DNA from: Acidobacteriota bacterium
GTDB lineage: Bacteria > Acidobacteriota > UBA890 > WLXD01
DNA length: 64,000 nucleotides
NCBI GenBank assembly: GCA_029263295.1
Contig: JAJCXT010000029.1
Span: 1-64,000, forward strand
Reading direction: 5' to 3'
The notes below the pieces were generated by a model. That model was not told the DNA's origin, searched no databases, and worked only from the letters and a program-made list of their open reading frames with translations. Each line of letters starts with the position of its first letter. The first letter of the stretch is position 1. This document shows positions 18,647 through 27,893 of this stretch, piece after piece. A program made the position numbers and the translations under genes.

Positions 18647-19735
18647 TCAGCGGATCTCCCGCAGCTGGATCTGGTGGCGGATCTGCTCGATGTCGCGCTC
18701 CTCGGGCGCGAACGGGTAGTCACGATACTCCTCGCCCGGACGGTAGGAGCCGTAGGGACGGTTGCAGGCCACCTCGCCAGCGCGATCCGGGCAGCCGTCG
18801 GTCATGAACGGCGTGCCGGATCGCAGCACTTGCTCCAGCGTCTCGTTGTCGGCGCCGAGTCCGGTCAGGCTGCCGTCGGCATCAAGTTCGACCTGTTCGC
18901 GATCCAGGTCCTGGTGCTCGATCAGGTGCTTCACCAGCTGGATGCGCCGGAGCCGCTTGATCGGCGCGCGCGGCTCGTCCTGCATCGCCGTTCCCGGCTC
19001 TGGGTTGAAGGAGAACAGGTAGCCGGCGATCTGCTCCGAATGCAACTGGTAGAACAGATCGATCAACTCGGCGTCGGTCTCACCCAGGCCGACGATCACG
19101 TGGCAGTTGACGTTGAGCGGTCCGTAGATTTCACGTGCGGCCCGGACGATGTCCCAGTGCTGGATCCAGCTATGCGGTCCGCGCGCTCCGGCTCCACGAG
19201 TACGGTAGAAGAGTTCCTCGGTGGCGGCGTCTAGCCCGACCCCGATAATGTCGACGCCCACATCCTTGAGCCGGTGCAACCGCTCGACGTCGAGCGTGGT
19301 CGTGCTCACCAGCGCCGACAGCGGGACCTCGGGCGCGGCGCGGTGCACCACCTCCGTCATCTCCACCAGGTCATCGTAGGCGCGCGGGTCCTGAACCTGC
19401 GACAGGCACACGCGCCCCACAGTGCCGGACGCTTCCTTGGCAGCGATCGCGTCGGCCACTTCCTCGGTCCGGTACACCGGCCAGGCAACGCGGATGAACG
19501 TGTTGTCCTCGGGCGTTCCCGGCCTTTCGCGCGCCAGACCGCAATAGGTGCAGTTGGCGAAACAACCCTCGGGATAGGTCTGCAGCAGATTGATGCAGCC
19601 ACAACTGCAGCCGCGGTCGAAGCCGCCGGGCTTGAGCCCGAGTTCGATAGCCGCCGCCATACTCAGGCGAACGTACTCGGGACTGATCTGGAACTGCTCG
19701 GCTTGCAGCTCGTAGGGAACGGTTACTCTCGCCAC
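18647..19735 (-). CDS. lipS1: LipS1-type lipoyl synthase (radical SAM)
   Basis: CSCGCINLLQTYPEGCFANCTYCGLARERPG plus neighbouring lipS2 and ligase genes. Confidence 0.82.
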   Translation of the reverse strand: MARVTVPYELQAEQFQISPEYVRLSMAAAIELGLKPGGFDRGCSCGCINLLQTYPEGCFANCTYCGLARERPGTPEDNTFIRVAWPVYRTEEVADAIAAKEASGTVGRVCLSQVQDPRAYDDLVEMTEVVHRAAPEVPLSALVSTTTLDVERLHRLKDVGVDIIGVGLDAATEELFYRTRGAGARGPHSWIQHWDIVRAAREIYGPLNVNCHVIVGLGETDAELIDLFYQLHSEQIAGYLFSFNPEPGTAMQDEPRAPIKRLRRIQLVKHLIEHQDLDREQVELDADGSLTGLGADNETLEQVLRSGTPFMTDGCPDRAGEVACNRPYGSYRPGEEYRDYPFAPEERDIEQIRHQIQLREIR

Positions 19736-19823
19736 GGGATCGTCCTTGTCGTCGGCCGGAACCTTCTTGCCGGTCGGGGGTTGGCGACCGGTCGGTACCT
19801 AGTTGTCGTTGAGCGGCTGGCGG

Positions 19824-20810
19824 TCACCACTGGACCCCGCAGCAGGCATTGATGAATTCCGGTTCGAGACCGAGCTGCCGAGCATGCTCGACGATACCCT
19901 CGGCCGGGTACGCGACGCCGTTGAAACCAGCCTCGAGTGCCATCTGGTCGATCGCGATCTTGTCCGAGCCCAACGGGCGGGCGCAGCCGAGCATCACTGG
20001 CGTCGTGGGCAACGCCTTCCGCGCCTGCTCGAAGAACGGTCCGATCTCCGCCAACGGCGGCGGGTCACACATACTCATAGGGGTGCCGGTGAGCGGCATG
20101 AGTACGACCAACACGAGCACCTTGGGTGGGTGGCGAGCGATCATCTCGAGCGCTGGCTGCTCGCCGAGCATCCGGCCGAAGTGCAATCCGAGAATGATGT
20201 GCGGGATGGTCGGAACCTCATTGCGCTCGAGCCGTTCGAGCACGTCCTCGTAGTCCTGGGGCGTGGCATCCATGTGGTACACGTCGTTGATCGTGTCCTG
20301 GTGACCGATGATGTCGACCATGGCGCCGTCGACTCCCACCTCGGCAAGCCCCGCGCATACCTCCTCGTCAGGCAGGCCGGGATGCACGCGGATGGTCAGG
20401 TCGAGTTCGCGACGGACCCGCACCATGTCGGCGATGTGTGGGCCGAGCGGGACGCAACCCTTCAGATCGCTTCCACCCGACACCAGCACGCCGCGCGCGC
20501 CGCGCTCAGCCAGGCCGGCGCACAGTTCGTACAGGGAACCGTTCGTACTCGGCAGGTCAGCCATGCCGACGAGCATGTTGGTGGCGCAGTGATCGCACGA
20601 AAGCGCACAGGCTGTGCCCGTGACGCTGATCGAGACGAACTCCGCCGCGTCGTGGCCGCTGTACTCGGAGGTCCGGTAGCGCTTAAGGCCAGGCGCATGG
20701 AACAAGACCTGGTCGGGGAAGTTGCCTCGACGCAGATCCATGCAAACTGGATCGATCATCGGACGGCTCGATGTCTTGGCAGGAGCTGGACTGGAGGCAG
20801 TATCAGGCAT
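19824..20810 (-). CDS. lipS2: LipS2-type lipoyl synthase (radical SAM)
   Basis: VSISVTGTACALSCDHCATNML motif; gene order next to lipS1 and ligase. Confidence 0.82.
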   Translation of the reverse strand: MPDTASSPAPAKTSSRPMIDPVCMDLRRGNFPDQVLFHAPGLKRYRTSEYSGHDAAEFVSISVTGTACALSCDHCATNMLVGMADLPSTNGSLYELCAGLAERGARGVLVSGGSDLKGCVPLGPHIADMVRVRRELDLTIRVHPGLPDEEVCAGLAEVGVDGAMVDIIGHQDTINDVYHMDATPQDYEDVLERLERNEVPTIPHIILGLHFGRMLGEQPALEMIARHPPKVLVLVVLMPLTGTPMSMCDPPPLAEIGPFFEQARKALPTTPVMLGCARPLGSDKIAIDQMALEAGFNGVAYPAEGIVEHARQLGLEPEFINACCGVQW

Positions 20811-21951
20811 GTTGGGTTCCCGGAGTCACGAAGCAACCGTAAGGATCGGATGAAGGGTCGGGCACGGTGTCCGGCTCGGCCGGAGGTTGCGCCTGCCTCG
20901 TCGCCTGGAGAATCGCTGCAACTAGCGTTTCGAGCGGCAGCGCTTCGAGGCACTGTCCCCAGCGCGCGTAGACGGGCGCCAGGGTCGCGCGAATCGCAGC
21001 TGGATCGCCAGAGTGCCAGCGCAGCGATCCCTCGAGGTCGGCCACCGACGCCTCGGGAGCGAAGAAGTCGCCGCTGAGATACACAGCCTTGATCAGCTTG
21101 CCGGCGAGCGTGGCGCGCACCTCCAGCAGGCCTCCCGGCGTCCTGACCCGGGAAGCGCCCAGCAGATCGGGCACCTCGGTGCGCTGGAAGACCCATTCCC
21201 CGGTGCCGTACCTGGAACGCTCCAGGGCTGCGATCGCTTCCGCCTCCGACGCGCTCCACTCGCCGGGCGCGAGCGCAATGTCGAACGCGCTCGCGTAGCC
21301 CTCCGCCACCTGGCCGCGGACGCGATCGAAGGGCAGGTCCGCGCCCAGAATCGACCTCAGGGTACGGGTGCGCGACGCCACCGAAGCGATGTCCTTGTCG
21401 GCGATCTTCTCGAACGGTATCCGCAACACCTGCAGCATCAGCGCTACGTCCAGATCGACCAGCAGCGAGGCATGAAACAGCAGCCCGCCGCTGCGGTCGC
21501 GGTAAATCCCGAGCCCGGCGATCTTGCGACCCTCTATCTCCAGATCATTCTTGCGGCGGAACGCCGCGTCGATACCGAGACCCTCCAAGGCCTGACGCAA
21601 CCCCGAGGAGAACCGTTCCATGAGCTGACGGGCGCCGCCATAGGCATGCCGGTCGCGGCCCGGCACCGTGAGAGCCACCCCGAGCTGATCGGCCCCCATG
21701 ATGATGGCGCCGCCGCCGGTGGGCCGCCGGTTCACGGCGATCCCGTGCTCGCGGCAGAAGTCCAGATGAAGCTCCTGCTCGACGTTCTGGAAACGGCCGA
21801 CCAGGGCACAGTGCGAGCGATAGCTGTACAGACGAAGCGTAGGTGGCGACTCCCCGCATCCAACTCGCCGGGCTAGCGTCTCGTCGGCGGCCAGACCGAA
21901 CCCCGCCTCCACTTCGTCGTCGAGCAGCAGTCGCCAAGCTTGGTCGTTCAT
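20803..21951 (-). CDS. Lipoate-protein ligase with LplA and LplB-like domains (sLpl(AB) type)
   Basis: NRRPTGGGAIIMG, KNDLEIEGRKIAGLG (Lys present), C-terminal accessory domain (GLLEVRATLAGKLIKAVYLSGDFF); overlaps LipS2 start by 8 nt. Confidence 0.85.
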   Translation of the reverse strand: MNDQAWRLLLDDEVEAGFGLAADETLARRVGCGESPPTLRLYSYRSHCALVGRFQNVEQELHLDFCREHGIAVNRRPTGGGAIIMGADQLGVALTVPGRDRHAYGGARQLMERFSSGLRQALEGLGIDAAFRRKNDLEIEGRKIAGLGIYRDRSGGLLFHASLLVDLDVALMLQVLRIPFEKIADKDIASVASRTRTLRSILGADLPFDRVRGQVAEGYASAFDIALAPGEWSASEAEAIAALERSRYGTGEWVFQRTEVPDLLGASRVRTPGGLLEVRATLAGKLIKAVYLSGDFFAPEASVADLEGSLRWHSGDPAAIRATLAPVYARWGQCLEALPLETLVAAILQATRQAQPPAEPDTVPDPSSDPYGCFVTPGTQHA

Positions 21952-21973
21952 CTCAGTCGGACTCCGTCGCAGG

Positions 21974-22420
21974 TCAGTCGATCCACCCTTCGGCCCGATA
22001 ACGCTCAACCTCCGCCGCGACCCATTCATCAAGGGCCGGGCCCGAGATCAAATGCGCCGACTCCCCCGGCCAGTCCGTCGGCTCGATGGTCACCAGCCAG
22101 CCGGTGCCATACGGATCGCTGTTGACTGGCGACGGGTCACGCAGCAGGAGGTCGTTGCGCTCGACGACCACTCCGCTCAACGGAGAAACGAGTTCGGTGG
22201 TCATCTTGGCCGCCTCCAGCGTTCCCATCGCGTCGCCGCGTTCGATGCGGCTGCCGACGTCGGGCAAGGCGACGTAGGCGAGTTCGCCGAGCGCTTCCAG
22301 TCCCAGCCGGTCGATGCCGATCGAGGTGCGGCTCGACTCATCGTCGCGACAAGCCCAGAAATGACTCGCGGCGTCGTAGTGCCGTTGCCGCGGGAAATCA
22401 AAGCCGGCAATGGTCTGCAT
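21974..22420 (-). CDS. lbpA2: GcvH-like lipoate-binding protein (LbpA2 type)
   Basis: GELAYVALPDVGSRIERGDAMGTLEAAKMTTELVSPLSG lipoyl-domain motif; GGAG Shine-Dalgarno before MQTIAG. Confidence 0.8.
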   Translation of the reverse strand: MQTIAGFDFPRQRHYDAASHFWACRDDESSRTSIGIDRLGLEALGELAYVALPDVGSRIERGDAMGTLEAAKMTTELVSPLSGVVVERNDLLLRDPSPVNSDPYGTGWLVTIEPTDWPGESAHLISGPALDEWVAAEVERYRAEGWID

Positions 22421-22536
22421 CAAGCACTCCATGTCTGGTCGCGATGGACACGATCTGCGGGCGAGCGATTTTGCGAAACCCCGACCGAATGTATTATGGA
22501 TCTGGTCTCTGATGTCCAGGCTGCGGCGAGGTCTGC

Positions 22537-22551
22537 GACAGTCCGACTGTC
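22537..22551. promoter_or_regulatory. Perfect 15-bp palindrome upstream of the ArsR-type gene
   Basis: GACAGTC-C-GACTGTC, 21 nt before ATG 22573, downstream of a TTGCGA...TATTAT promoter-like pair (22471-22497). Confidence 0.5.
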
Positions 22552-22572
22552 ACCCAGGACAAAGGAGTGCTG

Positions 22573-22875
22573 ATGACTTCGATCCCGATCGACCGGGTTG
22601 CGGAAGACGACTTGGTCCGAATGGCGGGCGTCATCAAGTGCCTCGGCCACCCCTTGAGGCTCCGCCTGCTCGAAGCTCTCGAGGATGGGGAGCGGTCCGT
22701 TTCGGACCTGCAGGCGGGCACCGGTGCGACACAGGCTGCCGTGTCCCAGCAACTCGCTATCCTGCGCGGGCGCGGTGTCGTCGACCATCGGCGCGAAGGG
22801 CCGAACGTTTACTACTGGATCATCGAGCCGCGCGTGAGCGTAATCCTCGACTGTGTCCGCAATTGCGCGCCCTGA
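22573..22875 (+). CDS. ArsR-family regulator (sHdrR-like)
   Basis: ArsR wHTH (CLGHPLRLRLLEALEDGERSVSDLQAGTGATQAAVSQQLAILRGRGVV); Cys at IKC and C-terminal CVRNC; AAGGAG SD; located between the two sHdr-locus arms. Confidence 0.8.
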   Translation: MTSIPIDRVAEDDLVRMAGVIKCLGHPLRLRLLEALEDGERSVSDLQAGTGATQAAVSQQLAILRGRGVVDHRREGPNVYYWIIEPRVSVILDCVRNCAP

Positions 22876-22912
22876 CCGAGTCAATGTACTCTCCTGCGGT
22901 GTTGCCTCTCTC

Positions 22913-22966
22913 TTGACGGAGACCTGCAACGCTACATAGGATATGCACTTAATGCTATAGGTGCAT
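22913..22966 (+). promoter_or_regulatory. Predicted promoter and operator for the tusA-shdr operon
   Basis: TTGACG (22913-22918)-N18-TAGGAT (22937-22942), immediately followed by dyad ATGCAC (22943-22948)-N12-GTGCAT (22961-22966). Confidence 0.55.
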
Positions 22967-23112
22967 GAATGGGCCATGATGGACGCTGCCATGGGCCCCG
23001 CCCACTCTCTTGCTCCGGGGGAAGACCTTCGACCGGCCGCGAGTTCGACGGAAACGACGTTCTTCGCCCCCACCGGAGATATCCGGGCTGGACCGACGGC
23101 AGGGAGGCGAAG

Positions 23113-23355
23113 TTGACTGAACCCGATCTCGTGATCGCGCTGGATTTGGACTGCCGCGGCATGAATTGCCCGCTGCCGATCCTCAAGACCAAGAAGGCCA
23201 TCACCGGCCTCGCCACGGGAGACGTTCTCCGGGTGGTTTCCACGGACCCCGGCTCCATTGCCGATATGGCCGCGTTCAGTCGCCGCACCGGCAACGAGAT
23301 CATCGAACAGAGCGAAGGAGCTGGGGAATACACTTTCCTGTTCCGCAAGGGATAG
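23113..23355 (+). CDS. tusA: TusA family sulfur carrier protein
   Basis: CRGMNCPLPILKTKKAI (CPxP motif); TTG start with GGGAGG upstream is the best start seen. Confidence 0.85.
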   Translation: MTEPDLVIALDLDCRGMNCPLPILKTKKAITGLATGDVLRVVSTDPGSIADMAAFSRRTGNEIIEQSEGAGEYTFLFRKG

Positions 23356-23383
23356 CAGACCCGACGCAACGAGGAGGGAGCGC

Positions 23384-23902
23384 ATGAATAACGGAGACCG
23401 TCCGAAGAGGATGGCCCTGATCGCCTCCAAGGGAACGCTCGACTGGGCGTACCCGCCATTCATTCTCGCGTCGACCGCCGTGGCGCTGGACATGGAGGTG
23501 GCGATCTTCTTTACCTTCTACGGCCTGCCGCTGCTGATGAAGGACCTGAAGGCGTCTGTTTCGCCGCACGCGAACCCGGCCATGCCGATGAAGATGCCGT
23601 TCGGACCAGAGGGTCTTCGGGACTTCAATTGGCCCGTACCCAACCTCATCTCGGGTAACGTACCGGGCTTCGACTCCATGGCCACGTCGCTCATGAAGCA
23701 GACCTTCAAGAAGAAGGGCGTAGCAACGATCGAGGAGCTCCGCGAGATTTCAATCGAATCGGGCGCCAGACTGATCGGCTGCCAGATGACGATGGATGTC
23801 TTCGGCTTCGAGAAGGAACAGTTCATCGACGGCGTCGAGATCGGTGGCGCCGCCACCTTCCTCGAATACGCCGCAGACTCGGATATCAGCCTGTTTATCT
23901 AG
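23384..23902 (+). CDS. DsrE2-like sulfurtransferase
   Basis: VAIFFTFYGLPLLMK and GCQMTMDVFGF patterns of DsrE2 family. Confidence 0.8.
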   Translation: MNNGDRPKRMALIASKGTLDWAYPPFILASTAVALDMEVAIFFTFYGLPLLMKDLKASVSPHANPAMPMKMPFGPEGLRDFNWPVPNLISGNVPGFDSMATSLMKQTFKKKGVATIEELREISIESGARLIGCQMTMDVFGFEKEQFIDGVEIGGAATFLEYAADSDISLFI

Positions 23903-23953
23903 ACCCAGCCTACCCGCAGCAAGCCTGCCCGCCGCGGCACCAGGAGACCCTGT

Positions 23954-24328
23954 ATGGATGATGAGGGAGCTGTCGTCGTCTTCGTGACCTCAGGTCCGGA
24001 CCTGCCGCAGCGCTGCGCGACGCCGTTCTACATGGCCAACGTCGCCGCGGCGATGGACAACGACGCCGAGGTGATTTTCCAGATCGACGGCGTGCTGCTG
24101 ATGAAGAAGGGCGTTGCCGAGAACATCGTCGCCAAGGAAGGCGGCAAGCGCATCATCGACTTCATCCGCGAGGCCAAGGAAGCGGGTGTCGAGATGTACG
24201 TGTGCTCTGCCGCGCTGCAGCTCCACGACATGACCGAAGACGATCTGATCGAGGAGTGCGATGGCGTGGTCGGCGCCGCCTACATGACCGATCAAGGTAT
24301 GGACGCTTCGTTGGTGCTCTGCTACTAG
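23954..24328 (+). CDS. DsrE/DsrE3-like sulfurtransferase
   Basis: DsrE fold pattern with Cys in MYVCSAALQLHDMTEDDLIEECDG. Confidence 0.75.
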   Translation: MDDEGAVVVFVTSGPDLPQRCATPFYMANVAAAMDNDAEVIFQIDGVLLMKKGVAENIVAKEGGKRIIDFIREAKEAGVEMYVCSAALQLHDMTEDDLIEECDGVVGAAYMTDQGMDASLVLCY

Positions 24329-24355
24329 AACGGACTGCTATCGAAAGGACGCATC

Positions 24356-24820
24356 ATGGCTGAACTGAGCAACTGTCGGCTGCCCGACGATCTGCACTAC
24401 CACGTCGAGTACAACGTCTGGATGCGCGACAACGGCGACGGCACCTGGGACCTCGGCATGACCGATATCGCCCAGTCGCTGGCGGGCTCGATCATCCATT
24501 GCCGCCCCAAGAAGGCCGGCAAGAAAGTGAAGGCCGGCCGCAGCATCGCCACGGTCGAGAGCGGCAAGTGGGTGGGACCCGTGAAGGCGCCCTTTGCGGC
24601 CGAGATCGTCGCCCGCAACGACGACGCCGAGGCCGACGCCACGGTGATCAACCGCAGCCCCTACAACGGCGGCTGGATCGTGAGAATGAAACCGCTCGAA
24701 GGCGAGGACCCTCTCGCCACACTGGTGCAGGGCGAGGCGGTAATCGAGGGATTCACGGCCTACATGGCCGAGAAGGAACTCGAGGAATGTGTTCACTGCG
24801 ACGGCTTTGAATGTGACTAG
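24356..24820 (+). CDS. lbpA1: GcvH-like lipoate-binding protein (LbpA1 type)
   Basis: DLGMTDIAQSLAGSIIHCRPKKAGKKVKAGRSIATVESGKWVGPVKAPFAAEIVARN; adjacent to shdrC1. Confidence 0.88.
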   Translation: MAELSNCRLPDDLHYHVEYNVWMRDNGDGTWDLGMTDIAQSLAGSIIHCRPKKAGKKVKAGRSIATVESGKWVGPVKAPFAAEIVARNDDAEADATVINRSPYNGGWIVRMKPLEGEDPLATLVQGEAVIEGFTAYMAEKELEECVHCDGFECD

Positions 24821-24868
24821 CAGGTCCGCCCTGGCAAGAGCCGACCACCGCTGAGAGGACACCGCCCC

Positions 24869-25588
24869 ATGGACGCCATCTACGCCGACGCCAAGTACCA
24901 GGAAGTACCGCGCGAGGAGAAGCAGCGGCTATTCGATGAAGTCAAAGCCGACATGCGGTGGAACGAGACGCTGTACGGCTGCTACGAGTGCGGCATCTGT
25001 GTTGCCGCCTGCCCCTCGGCACGCTTCTACGACTTCTCGCCGCGCGTCTTCGCTCAGGTCATGGCGCGTGAGGATGTCGATAGCTTCTACGAGCTGCTCA
25101 ACGACTCCGTGTGGGACTGCTCGCAGTGCTTCTCGTGCACCCGCTGCCCGCGGCAAAACAACCCTGGCGGCATCATCACGATCATGCGCGAGGTCGCGGT
25201 CAACAACGGCCTGACCTCCGCCAAGGATGCGCTGCAGGCGTATAGCCGCATCATCTACAAGGTCATGTCCACGGGCACGCAGGTCGCGCCGGACATGCTG
25301 CAACCGGACTTCTTTCCCGACTGGGGCCCGGACGTAGTGGCCGTGGCCGACAACCTCGATGTCTGGCGCCGCATGGTGCCGCCGGAAACGCTACACACCA
25401 CCGAGCTGGCGTGGGACGTGAGCGAGAAGACCCGGCTCGAGCTGTACATGATCTGGAAGCTCACGGGGAATCTCGAAATGATCGAGCAGATCGACGAGGG
25501 CATCTTCATGATTCTCGAGGAGGTCATGGAGGAGCTGCTCGAAGAGAACGGCTACGACATCGATGATTTCGAGTCCGTGATCGACTGA
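24869..25588 (+). CDS. shdrC1: sHdrC1, Fe-S subunit
   Basis: CYECGICVAACPSA and CSQCFSCTRCPRQ motifs; gene order. Confidence 0.87.
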   Translation: MDAIYADAKYQEVPREEKQRLFDEVKADMRWNETLYGCYECGICVAACPSARFYDFSPRVFAQVMAREDVDSFYELLNDSVWDCSQCFSCTRCPRQNNPGGIITIMREVAVNNGLTSAKDALQAYSRIIYKVMSTGTQVAPDMLQPDFFPDWGPDVVAVADNLDVWRRMVPPETLHTTELAWDVSEKTRLELYMIWKLTGNLEMIEQIDEGIFMILEEVMEELLEENGYDIDDFESVID

Positions 25589-25604
25589 CCGGAGAAAGGA
25601 ACAT

Positions 25605-26816
25605 ATGGACCAACTGCCAGTTCTCAACAACCCGGTCAACGGTGTACCCGCCAAGGCCAAGGACCGCGTCTTCGACCGCGAGGGCAAGCTGCCCAAGACC
25701 TATTACAAGGAGCAGCTGTTCGAACTCGAGGCCAAAGGCGAGATCGAGATCCACCGCATCACCGACGAGCAGGACCCCGTCCAGGTCGAGACCAAGTTCG
25801 GCCGCATGAAGACGATCCCGCGCGCCAAGACCTGGCACCACAAGTCCTGTGGTCAGTGCGGGCATATCCCGGGCTACTCGACGTCGATCTTCTGGCTGCA
25901 ACGGCAGTTCGGCTACGACTACCACGACCCGCGCGACCAGAGTTCGTGCACGGCCTGGAACTACTACGCCTCCGCGACGTCCAACCCCGCCGCGCAGGCG
26001 GCAGTGGCGCTGCGCAACTTTGCTCAGGCCAAGGATGACGGCTACTTCCCGCTCATCCACTGCGGCACCAGCTACGGCCACTACAAGGAGGTGCGCGAGG
26101 AACTCATCCACCATCCTGAGCTGCGCGACCAAGTCAAACGAGTCATGGACCGGCTGAAGATGCCGATGGTCTTCCCCGAGGAAGTGGTGCACTACTCCGA
26201 GTGGGTGCACGTGATGCGCCACGAGATCGCCGCGCGCAAGACGCTCGATCTGAGCGACATCAACATCACCGTTCATCCCGCCTGCCACTACCACAAGCTG
26301 GTGGTGGAAGACGCGATCTACGACGAGGAGATGTACGAGGGACAGCGCACGGCAATCGTCTCCGCGTTGACCACCGCACTGGGAGCCAACCTGCGCGATT
26401 ACTCCACCTTCCACGACTGCTGTGGATTCGGCTTCCGCCACATCCTGGTGAGTCGCGATTTCTCGCGCTCGTTCGCCACCCTGCGCAAGATCGAGCGCAT
26501 GAAAGAGGAGGCGGACCCCGACGTCGTGCTTACTCACGACACGGGCTGCGTCACCACGCTCGACAAGAGCCAGTTCGCCACGCAGGCGCATGGCTGCAAC
26601 GTCGGCATTCCGGTGATGGCCGACTCGCAGTTCGCCGCTCTGGCCATGGGCGCCCATCCTTACAAGGTCTGCCAGTTGCACTGGCACGGCGTCGACATGA
26701 AGCCTTTGATGGAGAAGATGGGTATCGATCACGAGACGGCCTGGGCCGAGTTCGAAGAAGATGCCAAGCGAGTCGAATCAGGCGAGATCGACTTTTTGTC
26801 CTGGGAGGACTGCTAA
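25605..26816 (+). CDS. shdrB1: sHdrB1, CCG-type subunit
   Basis: CGQCGHIPG, HPACHYHKLV, FHDCCGFGF, HDTGCVTTL Cys clusters. Confidence 0.87.
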   Translation: MDQLPVLNNPVNGVPAKAKDRVFDREGKLPKTYYKEQLFELEAKGEIEIHRITDEQDPVQVETKFGRMKTIPRAKTWHHKSCGQCGHIPGYSTSIFWLQRQFGYDYHDPRDQSSCTAWNYYASATSNPAAQAAVALRNFAQAKDDGYFPLIHCGTSYGHYKEVREELIHHPELRDQVKRVMDRLKMPMVFPEEVVHYSEWVHVMRHEIAARKTLDLSDINITVHPACHYHKLVVEDAIYDEEMYEGQRTAIVSALTTALGANLRDYSTFHDCCGFGFRHILVSRDFSRSFATLRKIERMKEEADPDVVLTHDTGCVTTLDKSQFATQAHGCNVGIPVMADSQFAALAMGAHPYKVCQLHWHGVDMKPLMEKMGIDHETAWAEFEEDAKRVESGEIDFLSWEDC

Positions 26817-27877
26817 TGGACCACAACCCGATTCTCGTAATCGGCGGCGGACCGGCTGGACTCGAGGCCGCGCGCGGCGCGGCGGAGCTCGGCTACAAGA
26901 CACTGCTTGTGGAAAAGGCTGGCGTGCTCGGAGGCACACCGATTCAAGCCGACTACGCGGCGTTGACCCCGGACATGGAGAATACCGAGGTCGCGATGAA
27001 GCGGATGACGGACGCGGTCGAAGACGATCCGCTCGTCGATATCCGCATGGAGACAGTCGTCACGGGAGCAAGCGGCGAGGTCCCTGATCTGACCGTGACC
27101 CTCAACGGTCCCAGCGGTGAGGAGCAGGTGCAGGTCGGCTCGGTGATCGTGGCAACGGGCTTCCAGCACTTCGATCCAGGCCGCGAAACACAGATGTACG
27201 GCTACTACGAGTACGACGACGTCATCACGCTCGTGGACACCGAGCGCATGCTCAAGGCTGGCAACTTCGTCCGCCCGTCGACGGGCGAAACGCCCAAGCG
27301 CGTCTGCTTCATCCAGTGCGTCGGCAGCCGTGACCGCCAGATCGGCAACCAATGGTGCTCGAAGGTGTGCTGTGGGATCGCCTGCAAGGAAGCCATCGAG
27401 ATCCGCCACATGGTGCCGGATTGCCAGGTGTTCGTCTTCTACATCGACATGCGCATGTACGGCTTCTGGGAAGACGAGATCTATTGGAAGGCGCAGGAGG
27501 AGTCGAAGGTCAGCTTCATCCGCGGCATCGTCACCGAGATCACCAAGCGCGGCGACACGGTGGTGGTCAAGGGAGAGGACACCACCAAGGGACGCCCCGA
27601 GGAGGTGGCGATGGACGTGGTGATTCTGTCCGTTGGCAAGGAGCCCTCCGCAGGCACGGTACAGATGGCCGAGATCTTCGGCCTACCGCTGGAATCCCAC
27701 GGCTTCATCGAGACCACCGGCGGCGCCCTGAATACCGTGGCGACGAGCGTCCCGGGCGTCTTCGCCGTTGGGGCGAGTGTCGGCCCCGCCGATCTCGAAG
27801 ACTCCGTCTCGAGCGCCGGAGCGGCGGCTATGAAAGCGGCTGGGTTCCTGCGCAAGCACGCCCTGGCCAACGCCTGA
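26816..27877 (+). CDS. shdrA: sHdrA, FAD / Fe-S subunit
   Basis: ILVIGGGPAGLEAARGAAELGYKTLLVEK; FIQCVGSRD...WCSKVCCGIACKEAIEI; TAATG overlap with shdrB1. Confidence 0.88.
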   Translation: MDHNPILVIGGGPAGLEAARGAAELGYKTLLVEKAGVLGGTPIQADYAALTPDMENTEVAMKRMTDAVEDDPLVDIRMETVVTGASGEVPDLTVTLNGPSGEEQVQVGSVIVATGFQHFDPGRETQMYGYYEYDDVITLVDTERMLKAGNFVRPSTGETPKRVCFIQCVGSRDRQIGNQWCSKVCCGIACKEAIEIRHMVPDCQVFVFYIDMRMYGFWEDEIYWKAQEESKVSFIRGIVTEITKRGDTVVVKGEDTTKGRPEEVAMDVVILSVGKEPSAGTVQMAEIFGLPLESHGFIETTGGALNTVATSVPGVFAVGASVGPADLEDSVSSAGAAAMKAAGFLRKHALANA

Positions 27878-27893
27878 GTCGAGGTCCGATCGC

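Noticed and set aside
19803-21077. 424-aa plus-strand ORF opposite lipS2/sLpl(AB)
   Set aside because: Shadow ORF with no recognisable domains; minus strand encodes conserved lipoate genes.
22969-23112. N-terminal extension of the TusA ORF (MGHDGRCHGPRPLSC...)
   Set aside because: Extension lacks TusA similarity and has no good SD; TTG 23113 after GGGAGG gives a normal-sized TusA.
25524-26732. 402-aa minus-strand ORF opposite shdrB1
   Set aside because: Shadow ORF; shdrB1 has conserved Cys motifs and operon context.
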